Below are positions 52,101-59,842 of a stretch of DNA of 64,000 nt, in pieces. How positions within the stretch are numbered: the first letter of the stretch is position 1; each line of letters starts with the position of its first letter. The notes under the pieces were generated by a model. The model made no database searches, was not told the DNA's origin, and saw only the letters and a list, made by a program, of their open reading frames with translations. Source of the stretch: Mucilaginibacter flavus (GTDB lineage: Bacteria > Bacteroidota > Bacteroidia > Sphingobacteriales > Sphingobacteriaceae). The DNA is taken from the NCBI RefSeq assembly GCF_030409315.1, contig NZ_JAUFPS010000043.1, positions 119,596 through 183,595 on the forward strand. The letters run 5' to 3'. The position numbers were made by a program, and so were the translations under genes.

Positions 52101-52756
52101 ACCCGCTTGATAACTATAAGATTGAGTTAGAGCGCTTTTGCAATAGCACCATCAGCGATTTAAAGACGATGCAAAAAGCCCGATCGGGTGAGGGGGGCGA
52201 AGAAGTGATGGGTGCGTTTAACGATTTTCGCAAGCGTGGCGAAATCCGTATTGGCGGCCTGGTATCAAGCGTACAGCATAAAATAACCAAAACGGGTAAG
52301 CCATTTGGCACTTTTGTACTGGAAGATTACAATGAATCGTACGAGTTTGCCCTGTTTGGTGACGACTACGTGAAGTTCCGTAATATGATGATGGAGGGGT
52401 ATTTTTTACATATCAAGGGCAGCATTGAAGAAAAATTCCGTCAAAAAGATAACTGGGACCTGCGTATTCTGGTGATGGATTTGCTTTCAGAAATGCGCGA
52501 TAAGCTTACCAAATCATTAACGGTTTGTATAGATGTCAATATGCTTAACAGTAAGTTGCTTGATGACATACAGCATATCATTAACGAAAATAACGAAAAA
52601 TATCCGGTGAAAAATTGCAAGTTGCGCTTCAAAATCAACAATCGTGAGGAAGCTATGCAGGTTGAGTTATCATCCAAAAACTTCAAGGTAAATCCAAGTG
52701 ATGATTTGTTAGAGGGGATTTTTAATCTCACCAATTTGCAGCCGGTGTTGGGGTAG
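49175..52756 (+). CDS. dnaE: DNA polymerase III subunit alpha
   Basis: Replicative polymerase of 1193 residues. The N-terminal PHP domain is complete with FSHLHVHTQFSLLDGAADIS and LAITDHGNMFG. The palm has GPGRGSAAGSVVAYC and the catalytic PDIDTDFDD (about 416-424). The fingers region shows YRPGPIEYIPNFI, then YQEQVMLLSQKLAGFSKGDA. Toward the C-terminus come the helix-hairpin-helix GLTGVKGVGDKAVESI and an OB domain (IGGLVSSVQHKITKTGKPFG). It is the DnaE1 type rather than PolC (no internal exonuclease). Confidence 0.96.
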   Translation: MPDFSHLHVHTQFSLLDGAADISKLYKKAAKDGMKALAITDHGNMFGVFKFVAEAGKHNVKPIVGCEFYVVEDRHKKTFTKEKKDVRRHQLMLAKNPEGYRNLVKLCSLGYMEGLYSKWPRIDKELILKHHKGIIATTCCIGASVPQAILRDTPEAAEAEFKWWLDLFGEDFYIELQRHDIPDQNVVNKVLLEYAKKFNVKVICSNDSHYVDQQDSNAHDILLCVNTGDMQSTPIATDEEGGRGYRFGFPNDQFYFKTQQEMSHLFNDLPESLDNTNEIVDKVEVLKLKRDILLPNYIIPPEFKIHNTGDADTLNQWEYLKHLTFMGAKERYKDISPEAEERINFELFTIKTMGFAGYFLIVADFIRAGRDMGVFIGPGRGSAAGSVVAYCTGITNIDPMKYNLLFERFLNPDRKSMPDIDTDFDDAGRQRVIDYVVDKYGKNQVAQIITYGSMAARTSIQDVGRVLDMPLADVSGMKKLVPETLGITLKDAIEQVPELKEILNGNDLRAQVLREAEKLEGSVRNTGVHAAGLIIAPYDLTDIVPVAVAKDSDLLVTQYDGRVIEDAGVIKMDFLGLKTLTIIKDALRMIKQNHGVQIDIDYIPLDDKETYELYQRGDTNGTFQFESDGMQMYLRELKPDKFEDLIAMNALYRPGPIEYIPNFISRKHGREPIVFDLQDMEEYLGETYGITVYQEQVMLLSQKLAGFSKGDADVLRKAMGKKQIEVLNKMEAQFMEGAVAKGHPKDKLTKIWTDWKAFAQYAFNKSHSTCYAFVAYQTAYLKAHYPSEYMAAVLNNQNNMEKITFFMEECRRMGVEVLGPDINESDMAFAVNKKGQVRFGLTGVKGVGDKAVESIIEERVNGPYVSVYDFARRSNTRSVNRKSYENLVYGGAFDGFGFNRAQFFAKTDVGILTGVERLIKYANDYQNVQSSSQSSLFGSSVASYVPEPTMPDAEEWPLIEKLKYEKTVIGIYLTGHPLDNYKIELERFCNSTISDLKTMQKARSGEGGEEVMGAFNDFRKRGEIRIGGLVSSVQHKITKTGKPFGTFVLEDYNESYEFALFGDDYVKFRNMMMEGYFLHIKGSIEEKFRQKDNWDLRILVMDLLSEMRDKLTKSLTVCIDVNMLNSKLLDDIQHIINENNEKYPVKNCKLRFKINNREEAMQVELSSKNFKVNPSDDLLEGIFNLTNLQPVLG

Positions 52757-52778
52757 GGGGCTTGAGATACTTAAATTA

Positions 52779-53771
52779 TTACGCAAGTATGAGTTTTTCC
52801 CAATCTATAATTAATGATTTAAAAGATTTGCATTGATTAGTTGTTTTTATTTTTTCAACAATCGTTTGCTTATGGTTTGAATTTAATAGTTCATTCCAGA
52901 TTTTGAGCATGTTTTCAAAAAATATCTCAGGTTTATTTTTACTGCCATCTACAACGATAACAGATTTTATAAATAAATCGGAATATAAATCTATATCCTT
53001 GCCACTGATAAAATTACAAATCGCTCTATGATATGATAGCAATTCATCCATATAGAATGCATCGGTAAATGAGTAGCGCATTATTTCGTTTATTAAGTCC
53101 GGATCATTTACGGCCTCTACGGGGTAATGTTGTACTAATAAAGCGATTGTGGCGTCTGCACTTCGCTCATTCATCGTAATTACTCTTGAATGAATTTTTT
53201 TAAAGTTTTGAAAATAGTTTTTTGAGAATTTAATGGTGGTAAATTGTGGAAAGAAGTGCACAATATCTTCTGGTACGTCATCTAATCTTCTGAAAATTGC
53301 TGTTATTTCTTCGTCCTGTAGAGACTGATATAGGGCGGATAGATTATTTTGAATCAGACTTTGTGTTTCACTTACTGATACCTCAATTTCTTTTACCTCT
53401 GTTTTTAATTTTGTTAGTGTTTGAAGTATCTGATTAGCTTCAGCTAAATTTTTTGTTACTCGATTTGCTAATTTTGTGATATACCAACCGACTGATGGTA
53501 TAGCAACCGCCAAAAGAATTCCAATTATACTAAAAATTGTACTTAAGGCACTCAGAGTACTTTGGGAACTTGATAATTGATTTGATATAGTTCCGTTTCC
53601 TACTTGTACCAACGACTTTGTATATTCAATTTCATTTCTGTTTTTTTGAATCTCGTTGTTAAGGTCGGAATTTTGTTTTATAAGTATTTTTAAACTATCG
53701 ATTTTTGTATTCCCGTTTGCAAAAACGCTCATTGATATTGCGAATAGGATAAGTGATAACAAATATTTCAT
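52779..53771 (-). CDS. Unknown protein: signal peptide, coiled coils, one membrane helix
   Basis: A 330-residue protein with a signal peptide (MKYLLSLILFAISMSVFANG). A short extracytoplasmic coiled coil follows (KIDSLKILIKQNSDLNNEIQ), then a membrane helix near residues 78-100 (LSTIFSIIGILLAVAIPSVGWY). A second coiled coil (LAEANQILQTLTKLKTEVKE) precedes a C-terminal helical domain (FFPQFTTIKFSKNYFQNFKK, YSFTDAFYMDELLSYHRAIC). No family was recognised. The gene is notably more AT-rich than dnaE and thioredoxin on either side, which may mean recent acquisition. It is convergent with dnaE, only 22 nt apart. Confidence 0.65.
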   Translation of the reverse strand: MKYLLSLILFAISMSVFANGNTKIDSLKILIKQNSDLNNEIQKNRNEIEYTKSLVQVGNGTISNQLSSSQSTLSALSTIFSIIGILLAVAIPSVGWYITKLANRVTKNLAEANQILQTLTKLKTEVKEIEVSVSETQSLIQNNLSALYQSLQDEEITAIFRRLDDVPEDIVHFFPQFTTIKFSKNYFQNFKKIHSRVITMNERSADATIALLVQHYPVEAVNDPDLINEIMRYSFTDAFYMDELLSYHRAICNFISGKDIDLYSDLFIKSVIVVDGSKNKPEIFFENMLKIWNELLNSNHKQTIVEKIKTTNQCKSFKSLIIDWEKLILA

Positions 53772-53910
53772 TTAGGTTTATTATTTGGTTTAAATCTAAG
53801 AATTAAATATAGTTACACAACAAAAAGTAACCCGTGTTAAAAACTCATAGTCACCCGAACGTTAAGTGGATAACTTATATCAATATAATTGTCACATTGT
53901 CAGGTGCGGC

Positions 53911-53942
53911 TTGTGGCAAGCTATTTGAATAGTATATATTTG
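53911..53942 (+). promoter_or_regulatory. Promoter of the thioredoxin gene
   Basis: TTG (53911-53913), a 21-nt spacer and TATATTTG (53935-53942) resemble the TTTG / TAnnTTTG promoter. Transcription would start near 53948, about 22 nt before the ATG. Confidence 0.55.
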
Positions 53943-53969
53943 TAATACAAAATTTAAAAAATAGAAATC

Positions 53970-54290
53970 ATGGCTTTAGAAATAACTGATGCAAACTTTG
54001 ACGAGTTGGTCTTAAAATCAGACAAACCGGTACTTATTGACTTTTGGGCAGAATGGTGTGGTCCGTGTAGAATGGTTGGTCCGGTAGTTGAAGATATTGC
54101 AAAAGAATACGAAGGCAAAGCTGTTGTTGGTAAAGTTAACGTTGACAACAACCCAGGTATATCAATGAAATTCGGTATCCGTAATATCCCTGCTTTATTA
54201 TTCTTTAAAAATGGCGAAATTGTGGATAAACAAATTGGTGCAGTTCCAAAATCAGTATTGACTGATAAATTAGTTAAGCAATTAGCTTAA
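53970..54290 (+). CDS. trxA: Thioredoxin
   Basis: A 106-residue cytoplasmic disulfide reductase. VLIDFWAEWCGPCRMVGPVV contains the active-site WCGPC (Cys30, Cys33), and FGIRNIPALLFFKNG holds the cis-proline loop. Length and sequence are those of a standard thioredoxin without signal peptide. It has its own promoter and a strong terminator, so it is monocistronic. Confidence 0.96.
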   Translation: MALEITDANFDELVLKSDKPVLIDFWAEWCGPCRMVGPVVEDIAKEYEGKAVVGKVNVDNNPGISMKFGIRNIPALLFFKNGEIVDKQIGAVPKSVLTDKLVKQLA

Positions 54291-54345
54291 CCAGCAGAAA
54301 GCATAAATTAAGTTTATCAATAGCTTAATCAACCATATTTTAATT

Positions 54346-54377
54346 AAAAAGCGTTTCAAATTTGAAACGCTTTTTTT
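54346..54377 (+). terminator. Terminator after trxA
   Basis: A perfect 30-nt palindrome (54346-54360 / 54361-54375, AAAAAGCGTTTCAAA type) ending in a T-run, 56 nt after the trxA stop. It runs directly into the first possible ATG of the DUF58 gene at 54378, which argues for the later start at 54396. Confidence 0.9.
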
Positions 54378-54395
54378 ATGCCCTATATTAGCCTT

Positions 54396-55316
54396 ATGCC
54401 CAAGTTAAACAACGATCAGCAAATACGGCAACTGGCCAATCTTGAACTGTTGGCCCGGCAGGTGGTTGAGGGTTTTATAACCGGCCTGCACCAAAGCCCC
54501 TTTCATGGCTTTTCTGTAGAATTTGCCGAACATCGTTTATATAACAACGGTGAATCGGTAAAAAATATTGACTGGAAATTGCTGGCCCGTACAGATAAGC
54601 TGTTTGTAAAGCAATTTGAGGAGGAGACCAATCTGCGCTGTTACCTGTTGCTGGATACTTCATCATCTATGAATTTTCCCGAAAAAGGTATCAGCAAACT
54701 GCAGTTTTCCATCTACGCCATAGCATCATTGATGCACCTGTTTAAAAAACAGCGCGACGCGTTTGGGCTTTGCCTTTTTTCTGATAAGGTAGATTGGCTC
54801 AGTTCAGCCAAATCAACCACCACCCATCTTTTTCATTTGTATGCCGAGTTAGAAAAAGCGTACAACAATCCTAAAATAAATACAGTTACCAATATCACGC
54901 AGGTACTGCATCATGTAGCCAATGAAATTCACCAGCGATCAATGGTGATTATTTTTAGCGATATGCTGGAGAATAGCCTCAACCCCGAAAAGCTGCAATC
55001 ATTGTTTGCGGCTGTTCAGCATTTGAAGTTCAGCAAACATGAAGTGGTGATCTTTAATGTGAGTGATAAACAAAAGGAACTCGACTTTAATTTTGATAAT
55101 CGCCCGCATCATTTTGTTGATATGGAGAGCGGTGCCGAAATAAAGGTTCATCCCGGCAAAGTACGTGACGCTTACCAAACTGCTTTAAGCCAATACCGCC
55201 ATCAGCTTGAACTCAAATGCGCCCAATATCACATAGACCTTGTTGATGTGGACATTAACGCCGGCTACCACGAGGTATTAAAAACTTACCTGGCCAAAAG
55301 AAATAAAATGGTGTAA
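54396..55316 (+). CDS. DUF58 family protein with vWA-like motif
   Basis: From ATG 54396 the protein has 306 residues. The DUF58 hallmark is VKNIDWKLLARTDKLFVKQF, followed by the von Willebrand A-like LLLDTSSSMNF, whose DTSSS resembles a MIDAS metal site. No membrane helix or signal is seen. DUF58 proteins usually accompany MoxR AAA+ ATPases and membrane vWA proteins; no such partners are adjacent here, so the gene is an isolated copy. An ATG at 54378 adds six residues but would place the start right on the upstream terminator. Confidence 0.88.
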   Translation: MPKLNNDQQIRQLANLELLARQVVEGFITGLHQSPFHGFSVEFAEHRLYNNGESVKNIDWKLLARTDKLFVKQFEEETNLRCYLLLDTSSSMNFPEKGISKLQFSIYAIASLMHLFKKQRDAFGLCLFSDKVDWLSSAKSTTTHLFHLYAELEKAYNNPKINTVTNITQVLHHVANEIHQRSMVIIFSDMLENSLNPEKLQSLFAAVQHLKFSKHEVVIFNVSDKQKELDFNFDNRPHHFVDMESGAEIKVHPGKVRDAYQTALSQYRHQLELKCAQYHIDLVDVDINAGYHEVLKTYLAKRNKMV

Positions 55317-55380
55317 TAGTCACTGTATTTAATCTTAACCTAAAATTATCATTGGCCAATGCCTTGGCTTAATTTTTCAT

Positions 55381-56062
55381 ATGAAACACGTTATCTTGTT
55401 TGCATTAGTGTTTTTAATACTTAGTGCCCCATATTGCGCAAAGGCCCAAATCGATCCACCAAAGTTAAGCGGCGAGTATGTGACCAGTTTTGGTAAATTT
55501 ACTATTGTGGTAAGCAATAACCACGTTACCGGTTGGTATGAATATTACGAACAGTACGATGAGAAAGTAAAAGGATATCTACGGGAAAATGTGTTTTTCC
55601 ATAAAAGGGACATCTATTAACGGTAAAGATTTTGATATTATAAGTACGCTGCCCGATTTTCCAGGTGATATCCCAAAAGGGAAACTCTCTTTTTTTGATA
55701 AAAAGTTGAAGATAGTGCTAACCGATACACCTCCTTTAGATTGTGGGTTTGATATAAGTCATGAATCAGATAAAAGCTATTTCCCATTGGTAATGTCAAA
55801 CACTTATCTGTTACTAACCTTTATTAAGGCGGATAAAGCCCATGTTTATCAACTTAACAGTGGCGGCTTTACAATGCGCAAGGCGTATTTGGTGAAGAAT
55901 GAGTTTGTTAAAGTTGTAGCGAAGAAAGATGGATTTTCGAAAATATTATATCAACCAATTCCAGAAAAAAAGTCATTGATTTATTGGATACGGGATGAGG
56001 ATATGCTTGACCCAACTGCGGATAGCTGGAAAGGTTTTATTCAACCAGGTGTTTCAAAATAG
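55381..56062 (+). pseudogene. Secreted protein gene split by a frameshift
   Basis: Two overlapping frames appear to be one gene. The first (55381-55620) encodes a signal peptide (MKHVILFALVFLILSAPYCA) and the start of a mature domain ending VKGYLRENVFFHKRDIY. The second (from 55589 to 56062) continues sensibly after a one-base shift: FSIKGTSINGKDFDII through to GFIQPGVSK. The switch falls in the run of five T at about 55592-55596; with one T fewer the reading is RENVFSIKGTSINGKD, about 226 residues in all. No family was recognised. It may be a true pseudogene, a sequencing error in the homopolymer, or phase variation. Confidence 0.6.
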
Positions 56063-56081
56063 CTTATTCATTTGATACATT

Positions 56082-57410
56082 TTAAGCCTGAGCCGAGGTA
56101 TTAAATACTAACATCACGGTAGTTCCTTCTCCTTTTACAGAATTTATATCAACCCTGATATTATGAAAAGCGGTGATACTTTTAACTATTGCCAATCCCA
56201 AGCCGTAGCTTTCTTTTTCGTCGGTTTCTAATTTTTCAAAACGGTTAAAGGCATTGTCAATTTGCTTTTTATCCATGCCCGCACCCGTATCGGCAATTTT
56301 AATGGTGTAAGTGTCTTCTTTCAGTTCGTCATTAATGGTAATACTGCCTTTAAGGTTATTATATTTTATAGCATTATTAATAAGGTTAAAAAGCAAGGTA
56401 TGTATCAGCGGGCGGTTGCCTTTTATGGTGTAAATGTACTTGAGTTTATTAGTAAACGTAAGGCGCTTTTCTTCAATTCGATCTTCCAATTCTTCCTGTA
56501 TTTCCATAACTACAGCGGCTATCATCACCATATCGGCTTTGTCATACTGGTTGTTTTCAACTTTGGATATCAGTAATAAACTATTGATGATAGACTTTAG
56601 CCGGTTAAGGGTTTTTAACGAAGCATGCATCTTATTCTCGCTGGCTTCGCTTAACTCTTCCTGTAGCAGAATGTTTTCTAACCTGGAGCTAATAATGGAA
56701 ATAGGGGTAAGCAACTCGTGAGATACATTGGCAATGAATTGCTTTTCGAGGATAAACAGGTTCGAAATCTTTTTCATCAGGGAACTGATGCTATCATCTA
56801 ACAGTTCAAAATCCTGGGTGGTGGTTTTAATCTTTTCGTAATCAAAGTTCATTGGGTCATTCACCTTAATCAGTTTACGATCAATGATCCTGTAAAGAGG
56901 GGCCAGTAAAAAACGGGTAAAAATAAGATCGCTTATAAGGGTGAGCACCAATGCGATTACCAGAACTACTATAGTGAATTTTTTAATGATGGATTTCAGT
57001 TCCTCTACCGATTCAATAGCGACACCAATCTCCAGCATGTAGGTTTGGTTGTTATAATGAAACCGGTGCGACAAAACGCGATAGTCTTTGGTGATGTGAT
57101 TAAATTCGCGTTGTTCTGTTGTGAACTTGCCGTTTGGGGCTAAAACCGCCTTGTAGGCCACAGGCTTTATGGTGATAAATTCTTCATTAAGGATGTTGTT
57201 ATCCTTATAAACCTTTTGCGTGGTTAAAGATCCATTAATCTCTTTGGATGATAAGTTATTTAGGGTTGCCTGCTCATCGCTTTCCAACCTCAACTCCATG
57301 TGGTTGTAGGAAATTTTTTCGATAGAAAGCAAGATCAGTAAACCCGTAAACAGGATAATTGCTACCTTGGTTAAAGTATTATAAACAGCCAGCTTTACCT
57401 GTAATTTCAT
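56082..57410 (-). CDS. Sensor histidine kinase
   Basis: A 442-residue membrane kinase with two transmembrane segments (about 12-32 and 146-168) flanking an extracytoplasmic sensor of about 110 residues. A cytoplasmic linker follows, then a HisKA domain with the phosphorylated His231 in FIANVSHELLTPISII. The ATPase domain carries NLINNAIKYNN (N box), IADTGAGM (G1) and YGLGLAIVKSI (G2). A dedicated HAMP domain was not clear. The gene starts 11 nt after the response regulator stop, so both are co-transcribed. The signal is unknown. Confidence 0.93.
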   Translation of the reverse strand: MKLQVKLAVYNTLTKVAIILFTGLLILLSIEKISYNHMELRLESDEQATLNNLSSKEINGSLTTQKVYKDNNILNEEFITIKPVAYKAVLAPNGKFTTEQREFNHITKDYRVLSHRFHYNNQTYMLEIGVAIESVEELKSIIKKFTIVVLVIALVLTLISDLIFTRFLLAPLYRIIDRKLIKVNDPMNFDYEKIKTTTQDFELLDDSISSLMKKISNLFILEKQFIANVSHELLTPISIISSRLENILLQEELSEASENKMHASLKTLNRLKSIINSLLLISKVENNQYDKADMVMIAAVVMEIQEELEDRIEEKRLTFTNKLKYIYTIKGNRPLIHTLLFNLINNAIKYNNLKGSITINDELKEDTYTIKIADTGAGMDKKQIDNAFNRFEKLETDEKESYGLGLAIVKSITAFHNIRVDINSVKGEGTTVMLVFNTSAQA

Positions 57411-57421
57411 CGATTAGCTTA

Positions 57422-58099
57422 TCAGATGTTAATGCGATAACCAATACTTCTCACAGTTTCAAACCAATCTATCGGGATGTATTGCGATAGTTTTTTGCGC
57501 AGGTTTTTTACGTGCACATCCACAAAGTTGGAGTCGCTGTTAATTTCCAGTACATCGCCCCAAACATGTTCGGTAAGGTTGGTGCGCGATATTACCCGGT
57601 TTTTATTTAGTACCAGGTAATTGAAAATTTCAAACTCTTTTTTGGTCAGGTTTATCCGCTCCTCGTTATACATTACGGTGCGGTTCTGGATGTTTACTTT
57701 TAGGCCCTTTATATTGATGTCGTTACTTTCCAGGCGGTGTTTGCGGCGGGTAATCGCATGCATGCGGGCCAAAAGCTCACTTAGGGAAAACGGTTTAGCA
57801 AGATAGTCGTCGGCACCCTGCTCCAGGCCAGATACGCGATCATCAACCGCGCCGCGGGCGGTTAGGATAATCACAGCGTCGTCGCGTTTTTCCAGCCCTT
57901 TTAACAGTTTCAATAAATCGAAGCCATCACCATCGGGCAAACCCAAATCAAGCAGGATAAAATCATAATTGTTTACAAAGATCTTTTCCTCTGCCGATTT
58001 TTTGGTGCGGGCATGTTCAACCGTAAAACCCTCGTGGCTCAAAAATTCATCAACTTCGAGGGCTAAGCCTTTCTCGTCTTCAACAATCAATACATTCAT
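57422..58099 (-). CDS. OmpR-family response regulator
   Basis: A 225-residue two-domain regulator. The receiver domain has Asp8, the phospho-acceptor Asp51 in FILLDLGLPDGDGF, Thr80 in ILTARGA and Lys102 in AKPFSLSELLAR. The C-terminal winged helix (LTKKEFEIFNYLVLNKNR, ISRTNLTEHVWGDV, DVHVKNLRKKL, VRSIGYRI) is the OmpR/PhoB DNA-binding type. It leads the two-gene operon with the histidine kinase. The divergent neighbour is the GH130 gene, a possible target but not shown to be one. Confidence 0.94.
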   Translation of the reverse strand: MNVLIVEDEKGLALEVDEFLSHEGFTVEHARTKKSAEEKIFVNNYDFILLDLGLPDGDGFDLLKLLKGLEKRDDAVIILTARGAVDDRVSGLEQGADDYLAKPFSLSELLARMHAITRRKHRLESNDINIKGLKVNIQNRTVMYNEERINLTKKEFEIFNYLVLNKNRVISRTNLTEHVWGDVLEINSDSNFVDVHVKNLRKKLSQYIPIDWFETVRSIGYRINI

Positions 58100-58121
58100 A
58101 CGGAGTGCAATTTAGTAAAAA

Positions 58122-58245
58122 AAGAAGAGTCAAGAGTTAAGAGTCAAGAATCAAGACAGGAATCGTTCGATCAAAGATTTAAACTTAATAACGTATCATA
58201 GCAGCTAAAATCTTAATTCTTGACTCTTAACTCTTGATTCTTTTC
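58122..58245. repeat. Inverted repeat of AAGAGTCAAGAGTTAAG words
   Basis: Arms of 35 nt (58122-58156 and 58211-58245) match in 31 positions. Each is built of AAGAGTCAAG/AAGAGTTAAG words. It occupies the divergent spacer between the response regulator and the GH130 gene. A related word, TCTTAACTCTTGATTC, occurs near 30040. Confidence 0.75.
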
Positions 58246-58305
58246 AAATAGCTAAATCAATTTCCCTTAAACACTGTTACCCAATAAACGCTACTAATTA
58301 CATCT

Positions 58306-59775
58306 ATGAGACTTTCCATCGAACGCAAGCCAATAAGAGTTAATCCCGATCCGAAACGAGTTATTGCCAGGTTCTTTTTTAATGGGAACGATAGGGCCAA
58401 AGAAGTGATACAGCGTGTAATGGAAATTAGCGAGGAAATAGCCTTTAGTATTATATCACCGTTGTTACAAGAATACTCTAAACGCCATCGTAATATAACC
58501 CGGGTTTTAAACAGACATTGCAGCAAGTTGAAGCCTTTGTTTGCCGAGTTAAATATAGATTTTGACACACTTACGGTTAACCGTAAGCTACTGATAGGTT
58601 CATACTTTACTCACGAATACTCCATAGAATCCGCGGCGTTTTTTAACCCATCTATAGTTGAAGACCCAGACCAAACCGAACTGGAAGACGGGCAACGCCG
58701 TGTGATTATCAGCTTTAGGGCGGTGGGCGAGGGCCATATTTCTTCTATAACCTTTCGCCGGGGATTGATTGATAAGGACAACAACATTACTATAGAGCCT
58801 GCCGGCAGTTATATAGACGAGGCCGAAATTGTACGGAACGCTGTTTACAACAAAAAGCTTTTCTTTGAAAAAGCGGCTATTACACAAATTAATATTGATG
58901 TGATCAACGAGTTGGAATCAAAGCTCGATCATCATTTTGAATACGCCAACCTGCGCCGTATTATCATCGATTCGCAGCGGTTACAGGAAAGCGATATGAA
59001 AAAACTGGAGTATGATAAGGTACTATGGCTGGCCGATTCATACTACGAAATTGTTTTTTCGCTGGATACCGATATTTCCGACAGAGTAATCTTCCCTATA
59101 TCCGAATACGAGCGTAAAGGAATTGAAGATGCCCGCTTTGTGCATTTTACCAACGATGACGAAAGTAAGGTTTATTATGCTACTTATACCGCTTATGATG
59201 GATCACTCATTATGCCCAAGTTGCTGCAAACAACCGATTTTTATAATTTCAAAATTATGCCGCTGTACGGAGCAGGCGCACAGAATAAAAACCTGGCACT
59301 TTTCCCCCGCAAAATAAATGGCAAGTTTGTGATGATATCGCGTATTGACGGCTGTAACAATTATATCATGTATGCCGATAAGATTAACATTTGGGAAAAG
59401 CCTATCCTGTTACAACACCCAACATTTACCTGGGAGTTTGTACAGATTGGCAACTGCGGCTCGCCGATAGAAACTAAAGACGGCTGGCTGATGATCACCC
59501 ACGGTGTAGGCCCAATGCGCCGTTATGTGCTTGGTGCCAGCTTATTGAAGCTTGATGATCCCGCGGTAGAGATTGGTCGCTTAAAGGAGCCATTGTTGAT
59601 CCCTAACAGTGATGAGCGCGAAGGTTATGTACCTAATGTGCTTTACTCCTGCGGAGCTATTGTGCATAATGAAAAACTGATTATCCCTTATGGGGTGTCC
59701 GATTCATCAACCGCTTTTGCCGAAGTTAGTTTGCAGGAGTTATTGGATAAATTAAAGGAGGATGGGAAGGCTTAA
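58306..59775 (+). CDS. GH130 family glycoside phosphorylase/hydrolase-like protein
   Basis: A 489-residue protein. The first 90 residues or so are helical and precede the five-bladed beta-propeller typical of GH130. The propeller has FFNPSIVEDPD, the GIEDARFVHF segment whose Asp275 corresponds to the catalytic Asp of the family, VYYATYTAYDG, IGNCGSPIETKDGWLMITHG and LYSCGAIVHNEKLIIPYG. GH130 enzymes act on beta-mannosides, usually by phosphorolysis. Whether this one is a phosphorylase or hydrolase cannot be told by eye. It is convergent with two GT4 genes, a grouping that suggests a glycan synthesis and turnover pathway. The start at 58306 is supported by the leader sequence of the fold. Confidence 0.85.
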   Translation: MRLSIERKPIRVNPDPKRVIARFFFNGNDRAKEVIQRVMEISEEIAFSIISPLLQEYSKRHRNITRVLNRHCSKLKPLFAELNIDFDTLTVNRKLLIGSYFTHEYSIESAAFFNPSIVEDPDQTELEDGQRRVIISFRAVGEGHISSITFRRGLIDKDNNITIEPAGSYIDEAEIVRNAVYNKKLFFEKAAITQINIDVINELESKLDHHFEYANLRRIIIDSQRLQESDMKKLEYDKVLWLADSYYEIVFSLDTDISDRVIFPISEYERKGIEDARFVHFTNDDESKVYYATYTAYDGSLIMPKLLQTTDFYNFKIMPLYGAGAQNKNLALFPRKINGKFVMISRIDGCNNYIMYADKINIWEKPILLQHPTFTWEFVQIGNCGSPIETKDGWLMITHGVGPMRRYVLGASLLKLDDPAVEIGRLKEPLLIPNSDEREGYVPNVLYSCGAIVHNEKLIIPYGVSDSSTAFAEVSLQELLDKLKEDGKA

Positions 59776-59796
59776 CGACGAACGCTCGATAATTTC

Positions 59797-59830
59797 AAAC
59801 TTACGAAGTTTTTAAAACTTCGTAAGTTTT
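59797..59830. terminator. Bidirectional terminator between GH130 and GT4 genes
   Basis: A 15-bp perfect stem (59797-59811 / 59815-59829, AAACTTACGAAGTTT) with a 3-nt loop and T-rich ends, between convergent stops at 59775 and 59843. Confidence 0.85.
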
Positions 59831-59842
59831 GCCAAGAAAGGC

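Noticed and set aside
54378..54396. Upstream ATG for the DUF58 protein
   Set aside because: It lies immediately on the T-run of the trxA terminator; ATG 54396 leaves space for a start.
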